DNA of 64,000 nucleotides. Origin: Neckera pumila (taxonomy: Eukaryota; Streptophyta; Bryopsida; Hypnales; Neckeraceae). The stretch is taken from assembly GCA_963969595.1 (NCBI GenBank), contig OZ018412.1, positions 3,536,501-3,600,500 of the forward strand, written 5' to 3'. Below, one piece after another: positions 59,001 through 64,000 of the stretch. Each line of letters begins with the position of its first letter. Position 1 is the stretch's first letter. The notes under the pieces were generated by a model that searched no databases, was not told where the DNA came from, and saw only the letters and a list, made by a program, of their open reading frames with translations. Position numbers and translations under genes: made by a program.

Positions 59001-60437
59001 TAGATGCTCACGCAGGTCTTCACGAAATGAAGTGGGGAAGGTGACGACGGGTGCAGGTTGTGATTAGTTTGTCATAAATTGGCATTAGGTTGTCACAACT
59101 AATATTGATGTGGGATTTGTGGTTAAGGGTTTAAGGGTTTAGGATTACGTTCAGTCTCAAAACTGACGGCGTGTGCAGGTGTGGATGGCGAGGGTTTTAT
59201 GGCGAAGTCCCTCACGATTCAGAACACTGCTGGCGCCATCTCCCAACAAGCCGTCGCGCTCCGCGTCTCCGCCGACAAGTGCGCTCTCTACCAGTGCAGC
59301 GTGGAGGGTTTCCAGGACACGCTGTGGACGCAAGCGTTTCGCCAATTCTACAAAGACTGCACCATCACAGGCACCGTGGACTTCGTCTTTGGCAACGCCG
59401 CCGCCGTGCTGCAGAGCTGCCGCCTGCTGGCCCGGAAAAACTTGCCTGGGAAGCACAATGTGTACACTGCGCAAGGACGGTCGGACCCTGGGCAGTGCAC
59501 GGGGTTTGTGATTCATAATTGCTCGCTGGATGGCACGACGGAGATGAAAAGGGAGAAGCAGACGCCAAAGGTGACGTTCTTGGGGAGGCCGTGGAAGCGA
59601 TTCTCGCTCACTGTGGTCGTGGCGTCGTTCGTTTCGGATGTCGTGCATCCTGCTGGCTGGCTACCTTGGTCAGGTATGGTTGTTGCTCTTGATCTTTTCC
59701 ATCGGTGTCTTAATCTCTTGAAACCAACCGTTTCAAGTTTTTACGTTTGGAAAATCTGTTAATAAAATTGGCGATCATTTGGAATTGCCCACAGTGAGAT
59801 TTGCAACAGCTTAAGCAGAACTATCCTGGAAAAATTATTCAGCCCAGCAGTGTATAATTTGGTCAGAACTCAATACACCAATATAACACTGGTCCAGACG
59901 TAGGACTGGACTTTGTCCTATTCTAGATTAGTCTAACTTAGAGTGTTTGATTGTGGTGGAGTGGGGCCATGCAAATTTCTTCCCTGTCAGTAGTTCAGTT
60001 CCAATGAATGTCAGTTTCGTCAAATTGGCCGAAGTTCACGACTTTGGTACTTCGAAAGGTGGGCGTCCTGAAATGTAAACTTGTACCAATCCTATTATTT
60101 AGAGCTTTGTGCAGCTGAACGTCTCAATTTGGGCCCATTGAATTGCGTCAGTATAACAAAAAACTTCTTTTATTTACTCCTCCTCTTGACTTGTGTGCCG
60201 AATTATTGGCATAAGATGACAGGATTGTTGTGCTTTTTTGCAGGTGACTTTGCGTTGGATACACTCTTCTATGGAGAGCATGGTAACACTGGGCCCGGGG
60301 CCAGCACGGAAGCCAGAGTGAACTGGTCCACGCCCATCACGAACCCCTCGCTCTTCAGCCACCTCCGACCAAGCGAATTTCTGGCTGCCACATCATGGTT
60401 GCCCAGTGCAGGCATCCCCTTCACGGATTCCTTCTGA
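56020..60437 (+). CDS. Type I pectin methylesterase with PMEI pro-region, 615 aa
   Basis: It removes methyl esters from wall homogalacturonan. Exons: 56020-57178, 59179-59673, 60244-60437 (1848 nt). The start at 56020 has the better context; an in-frame ATG at 55963 would add 19 residues. A membrane segment (about residues 46-66, LIVVTTASILLAAAVILVLI) follows a short cytosolic part, giving a type II signal anchor. The PMEI-like region has the four expected Cys (ACNATRFPETC, DDCKAN, GYCGDG). Two basic processing-site candidates, SRRRML and DRRALL, separate it from the catalytic domain. All five family signatures are present: GVYEE, QAVALR, QDTL, DFVFGN, LGRPW, including both catalytic Asp, the Gln residues and the Arg. 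The C-terminus GDFALDTLFYGEHGNTGPGA and WLPSAGIPFTDSF is complete. Intron 1 is 2.0 kb and carries MITE ends. Confidence 0.94.
57290..58270. repeat. Scattered MITE termini in PME intron 1
   Basis: CCAATTTAATGAAATTGACG at about 57295, a second partial copy ATTAAATTGACGTTCAGATT near 57326, and AAGTCGTTAAATTGGCGTTA near 58063 are ends of the AACGTCAATTTCGTTAAATTGG family without clear partners. They are probably decayed or overlapping copies. Confidence 0.5.
58526..59001. mobile_element. TIR element, AACGTCAATTTCGTTAAATTGG family, 476 bp
   Basis: The left end AACGTCAATTTCGTTAAATT pairs with the right end, reversed AACGTCAATTCTATGAAATT. It lies in PME intron 1. It contains a GC-rich block (58600-58760) unlike the surrounding AT-rich intron, suggesting captured sequence. 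Confidence 0.65.
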
Positions 60438-61033
60438 TATCTGCGGACTCAGGTCAAATTTCAAGACTAATCAAGGAGAGGGCGGAGCTTCCGAGGAAGG
60501 GGTGACATTATTTCTGAGTCTTGCTTACTGTGAGATTGCAAGGTAATAACTGCACCTAATAATCGGGACACTTTACCTATTGTAATTGCAACCTCTTTGA
60601 AAGTCTTTTCTAAATGTAGAAGGTCTGAACAGTGGTTTCATCTATATGATCAGCACTTTGGAAGTTCATACTTTTCGGAGTAGTTTTTTATCGTGTTCAA
60701 ATAAAATAAACTATGTATTGAATTAGATTCAAGGTCTTGTGCTAATGTCGTTATAATTTAGCGAAATTGACGTTCTAGAATTTTTGTGCTAAACATTTGT
60801 ATGACCGTGAGCTTGTTGATATTTGTTGCAGGAGCAGCAGCGTTGATCGATTTCATTTTGAAGGTGAATTCTTACGTGACAAATTGATTCAACGAACCAT
60901 AAAGGTGATGCCCGAAGTAAGCTGGACAAATTGGCTGATGCTGCTGAGCGCCAATGGATGTGACGGGGATTACTGGGATTACTGCCTTTTCATCCTCTTC
61001 ACCACCGAGGCTTTTCAAGCATTAGCGGGCCAA
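60438..61033. other. PME 3' flank
   Basis: Probable 3' UTR and downstream DNA. The right-end MITE motif TTTAGCGAAATTGACGTTC at about 60758-60776 pairs with a left-end motif at about 60007 inside PME intron 2, so the pair encloses the last PME exon. The frame at 60797-61066 ends within the next MITE and is not called. Confidence 0.45.
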
Positions 61034-61235
61034 AACGTCAATTTCGTTAAATTGGTGTGGTTCTAGGCGTCACAAATTGTGACATTCATTTGCATAATGC
61101 TCTAAAATTTAGGACTAGCATAAAAAACTAGGACTGCTATAGATTCAGTCTCACACTTGATTAGGAACACATTCCAAAGCCATGCATCCTGAAAAGTGCC
61201 AAGTAGAATTCTGCTAATTTAACGAAATTCATGTT
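61034..61235. mobile_element. MITE, 202 bp, AACGTCAATTTCGTTAAATTGG family
   Basis: The left end AACGTCAATTTCGTTAAATT pairs with the right end, reversed AACATGAATTTCGTTAAATT. The interior is noncoding and shares CACAAATTGTGACATTCA with intron sequence near 58095. Confidence 0.75.
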
Positions 61236-62025
61236 GTATGTATTGTTAAATTGTCACAATAAAGAGTGCCAAATGTTTTTGGCCAACGTCCAATGTCTGA
61301 AACAGGACGGTCCTAATTTGTTTGAATGAATGATTTAAGAGTGCCAATCATTTGCCATTCAATGTCTAGAGCTCTATCGGCTATGACAAGGGATTTGATT
61401 AGCCAATTTGGAATTTTAATTGGGCAACTCAGGTTTGCTCTAGTTCTTGCTTTGAACTCTACAAATTTTACTCTAGTCCTGGTTTTGAACCCTAAACCCA
61501 ATTCAATGCTGTAGCTAAGCAAATGCAAATAAGTGAATGTGCCAAATTACTTCCCTTGGAATACTTCACTTGGACATAGCTCTATCTAATCCTTAAAATT
61601 TTATCACTTCACAAATGAATTTTGTGATCAACTTCCAACCTCCAAATCTCTTACTCAATACCTCCAACGTTTGAATTGATTGAAAAATAAAGGTCAAAAC
61701 AAACTCAACACAGGATATCTCTAGAGGATATCTCTAAAATGATAAACCAATCTATTACCCTTTATTTCTTCTTACCTTTTTTTTCAAACACTCGAATCAA
61801 GGAATCGAGGTCCGAAGGTTTCATGAAAGCGGGGTTGGAAGAAGCTTGCCTCCATTAAATAATAAATATCGTCATTCTGAGGAGTTGTCCGAGATCCCCC
61901 GAGGCCTGAATGCAGTCGAAACTGCAGCCTCGACTCTGACTCCAGCCCAAAAATAACTTTGGGAGGAGGTTCTACAATTCAATTTGTGTTGACTTATTGG
62001 CATCAGAGGGTCAAAGACCTTGAAC
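61236..62025. other. Intergenic between PME and CDF-like gene
   Basis: No gene is seen. The right-hand part is probably the 3' UTR of the minus-strand gene; a 20-codon repeat of TTTGAACTCTA / TTTGAACCCTA phrases at 61450-61495 is unremarkable. Confidence 0.4.
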
Positions 62026-64000
62026 TCATGAATTGCTATTGCTCAGATTCAGATGTAAGCTGACCGCTGACAGGTCTTTCAATTCACGGAGGAGACATTT
62101 CTCCATGTCACTTGCATGCTGCATGGCATCTCTACAAGACAATAAGAAAGAAAGAAACGATTACTTCAATTTCCCAGTGCTAAACGCAGATGATGGTTTG
62201 AAAAACTGCAAACAATACATAAACTGGAATCAATTACTTACTTGGTAAACAGGCAATACCTGATCGAAAGTTTGGGATCTAAGGAGACTCCCACCTCCGC
62301 AACCACATTTCCGTGCAGAAAATGACAAGTTACGTCCTCCACGTTTACTAGCTGCAGCAGCATTTTAAAAACAACCTTGTCAGTCTTTCCACTACTACGA
62401 TTATTCCATATGTATTCTGGACAATACCGCCTTAAATATTGGAAGTTACTACCAAAAAACCTCTCCTACTCGTAATCATAGTAGTGGAAAGACTAACTAG
62501 GCTGTTTTTAAAAGAATCAAGTATACCGCTAAACATTGAAGCATCTGTGGGGGCACTGAACCAACCCTTCACATCCCTGGTTCTATTGCGAAAACCAAAA
62601 AGGAATTTATATGTACACGGGCATTCTATAGAATGAATCAATTGAATGGAGATACGTCACCCATCTGCAAACTAGAACAATAAACAATAAATCCACTCTA
62701 CCACACATAGAATGCATAATTTTTATAAACCTCTTTCCATATAGTCTTCAGAATAATCCACTATATAATCCTCATTTAATGAAAATTTAAGAACCATTTG
62801 ACAATCAAAGAATACTGCTATTCCTATAACCACATGTCACTATTCCACTAGACATAAGTAATTCATTCTTTGGAATGATGGACCCAAACATTTTACTACT
62901 GCTTATAACACATGTCTTGCTTTCATCAGGTAAGGTAACTACACCTAAATAAGCAATTCAGCATGGTTCCCATTATTTGTGGGGTCTTGTTAGTAGTAAA
63001 AAAGGGGATTCTAGATTCTCTTCGAATGCATTTTTTGATACTGTATGAATAAACAACGAATTTTCAAAGTGCTGAAAATAGGTGTTTCTAAAACCAACCA
63101 TAGACTCTCAGCAATAGTAGAAGTACATTTTAGGCAAGAATCTAGAGTGGTCAATTTTAGAAAGCAGTCAAAATGAGGTGTAGTTAACTTAAGTTTTCAA
63201 AACATTGTTTAGTTTCTCCCCTCCAGGAAGAGACAATAAATGACATACACCAATATATATACTATCCATAGAGATCGGAAATTTCTGCAACGAGTCTAGA
63301 GAAGCTTGCCTCAGGAAAATTGGCGTGAATTACGTTTCGTACACAGCGTTCTACTTCGGGTTGCCGCAAGGTACCCACAGTGTCGTGAAATGCCTCGTGT
63401 CCATCCTTTGACATAATGCCATCCCATACAAATGTTTCAGCTTTTGGCCTAACTCCGGTAAGGTCCCTCATGTGTTCATCTTCTTCAACTTCACCACCAG
63501 TGCTCTTGTCATGGTTATTTACATGGGAGTGACCAAGTGTGTTTCTGTCATGATGATTTCCTCGAGAATGCTGGTTTGAGTGAAGATGTTCATCATAGTG
63601 ATGCTTGTCTGATGCAACAGACTCAACCTCCAGCTCACCAGGGGCTAACGATTTTGGTCGCCCATCCGCTGGATCTGAATGCGGACGAAAACTGAGTTAC
63701 AAGAAGAAAATATGCAGTAATGCAAAAAGGTTCCACTCTCTAGAGTTTTTGGTTTCTGGAAGAAAATAACGTATCAATCCAAAGCAGATTTTTTAATGGA
63801 TTCACTATTTCTTTTCACAAAATACAAAACTGCAGAAACGAAACAAATAGATTTATTGATACAACAGTTTCTAATTTGATTTTCTTTAAAAGAAACTTAG
63901 CTTTTTCATAATGAGATTCATCAATTTGGATATCCAATAGTACAAAAAACTTCTAAAAAATCTAAAGTGCGAAATCAGGTCTGTAGACTAACCTATATGG
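62026..64000 (-). CDS. Probable cation-diffusion-facilitator (MTP-like) transporter, C-terminal part
   Basis: Only the last three exons lie in the window: 63674-63310, 62351-62260, 62131-62026 (stop). Phases agree only if the first of these ends at GAG|GCAAGC, a GC-type donor. The joined reading is HANFPE-LVNVEDVTCHFLHG, NVVAEVGVSLDPKLSIRDAM, then a helix HASDMEKCLLREL and SAVSLHLNL. This strand-helix-strand order, with VDP.LS-like wording, is that of the cytosolic C-terminal domain of CDF metal transporters. The upstream exon begins with a His-rich, charged segment (HHYDEHLHSNQHSRGNHH, HLGHSHVNNHDK), typical of metal-binding loops in zinc transporters. Membrane helices are expected in exons beyond 64000. 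The family call is inference from short conserved patterns. Confidence 0.55.
62366..62512. repeat. Hairpin/MITE-like inverted repeat in CDF-like intron
   Basis: AGTCTTTCCACTACTACGAT in the left arm (about 62366-62402) pairs with ATCATAGTAGTGGAAAGACT in the right arm (about 62476-62512), with about 73 bases between. It starts 15 bp from the 62351 splice acceptor, within the intron. Confidence 0.75.
63115..63190 (+). repeat. Dispersed repeat, copy 3 (TACATTTTAGGCAAGAATCTA)
   Basis: Same landmark order as at 9601-9690: TACATTTTAGGCAAGAATCT, GGTCAATTTTAGAAA, AGGTGTAGTT. It lies in the intron of the CDF-like gene. Confidence 0.5.

Noticed and set aside
60797..61066. 89-codon open frame downstream of PME as a small gene
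   Set aside because: Its end lies inside a MITE, and it has no start context or family signature.

Overview
This is a 64 kb piece of nuclear DNA from a land plant, very probably a seed-free one (moss or other bryophyte, or a lycophyte). The genes have many spliced exons, and plant-specific families are present: a GRAS regulator, a pectin methylesterase with pro-region, and a plastid TPR protein. Two genes point away from seed plants. One is a radial spoke protein RSPH9, expected only where sperm are flagellate. The other is a (P)APS reductase without the iron-sulfur cysteines or a thioredoxin tail, the APR-B type known from Physcomitrella and Selaginella. The species cannot be fixed from sequence alone.

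Layout. 0.36-1.4 kb (-): broken dephospho-CoA kinase copy. 2.5-6.5 kb (+): nine-exon plastid TPR-like protein. 7.6-9.9 kb (+): RSPH9. 10.7-13.5 kb (-): SCL32-like GRAS protein. 13.7-26.1 kb: gene-poor, AT-rich, with MITEs, minisatellites and a ~640 bp near-perfect inverted repeat. 26.8-31.1 kb (-): APR-B-like reductase. 32.5-33.4 kb: TTAA-flanked transposon. 34.4-38.3 kb (-): MTV1/tepsin-like ENTH protein. 38.7-41.4 kb (-): 5'-truncated LINE with a 13-bp target-site duplication. 41.5-48.8 kb: foldback element, Harbinger-like transposase relic, second TTAA-flanked element, two CACTA-like elements (one with a nested insertion), a TIR element and a Copia RNase H relic. 48.8-55.4 kb: no recognised gene. 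56.0-60.4 kb (+): pectin methylesterase with its first intron full of MITE ends. 62.0-64.0 kb (-): 3' end of a gene that looks like a cation-diffusion-facilitator transporter and runs off the window.

The genes are unrelated housekeeping, trafficking, cell-wall and flagellar genes and form no operon or cluster. I rebuilt exon structures by hand from GT-AG (and two GC-AG) junctions. Every joined gene keeps one reading frame with a total length divisible by three, which is the main support for the models. I found no convincing new multi-gene system. The most interesting items are the iron-sulfur-less reductase, the paired TTAA-flanked elements (a piggyBac-like signature), the long inverted repeat, the nested CACTA-like element, and two introns sharing the same rare GC donor.
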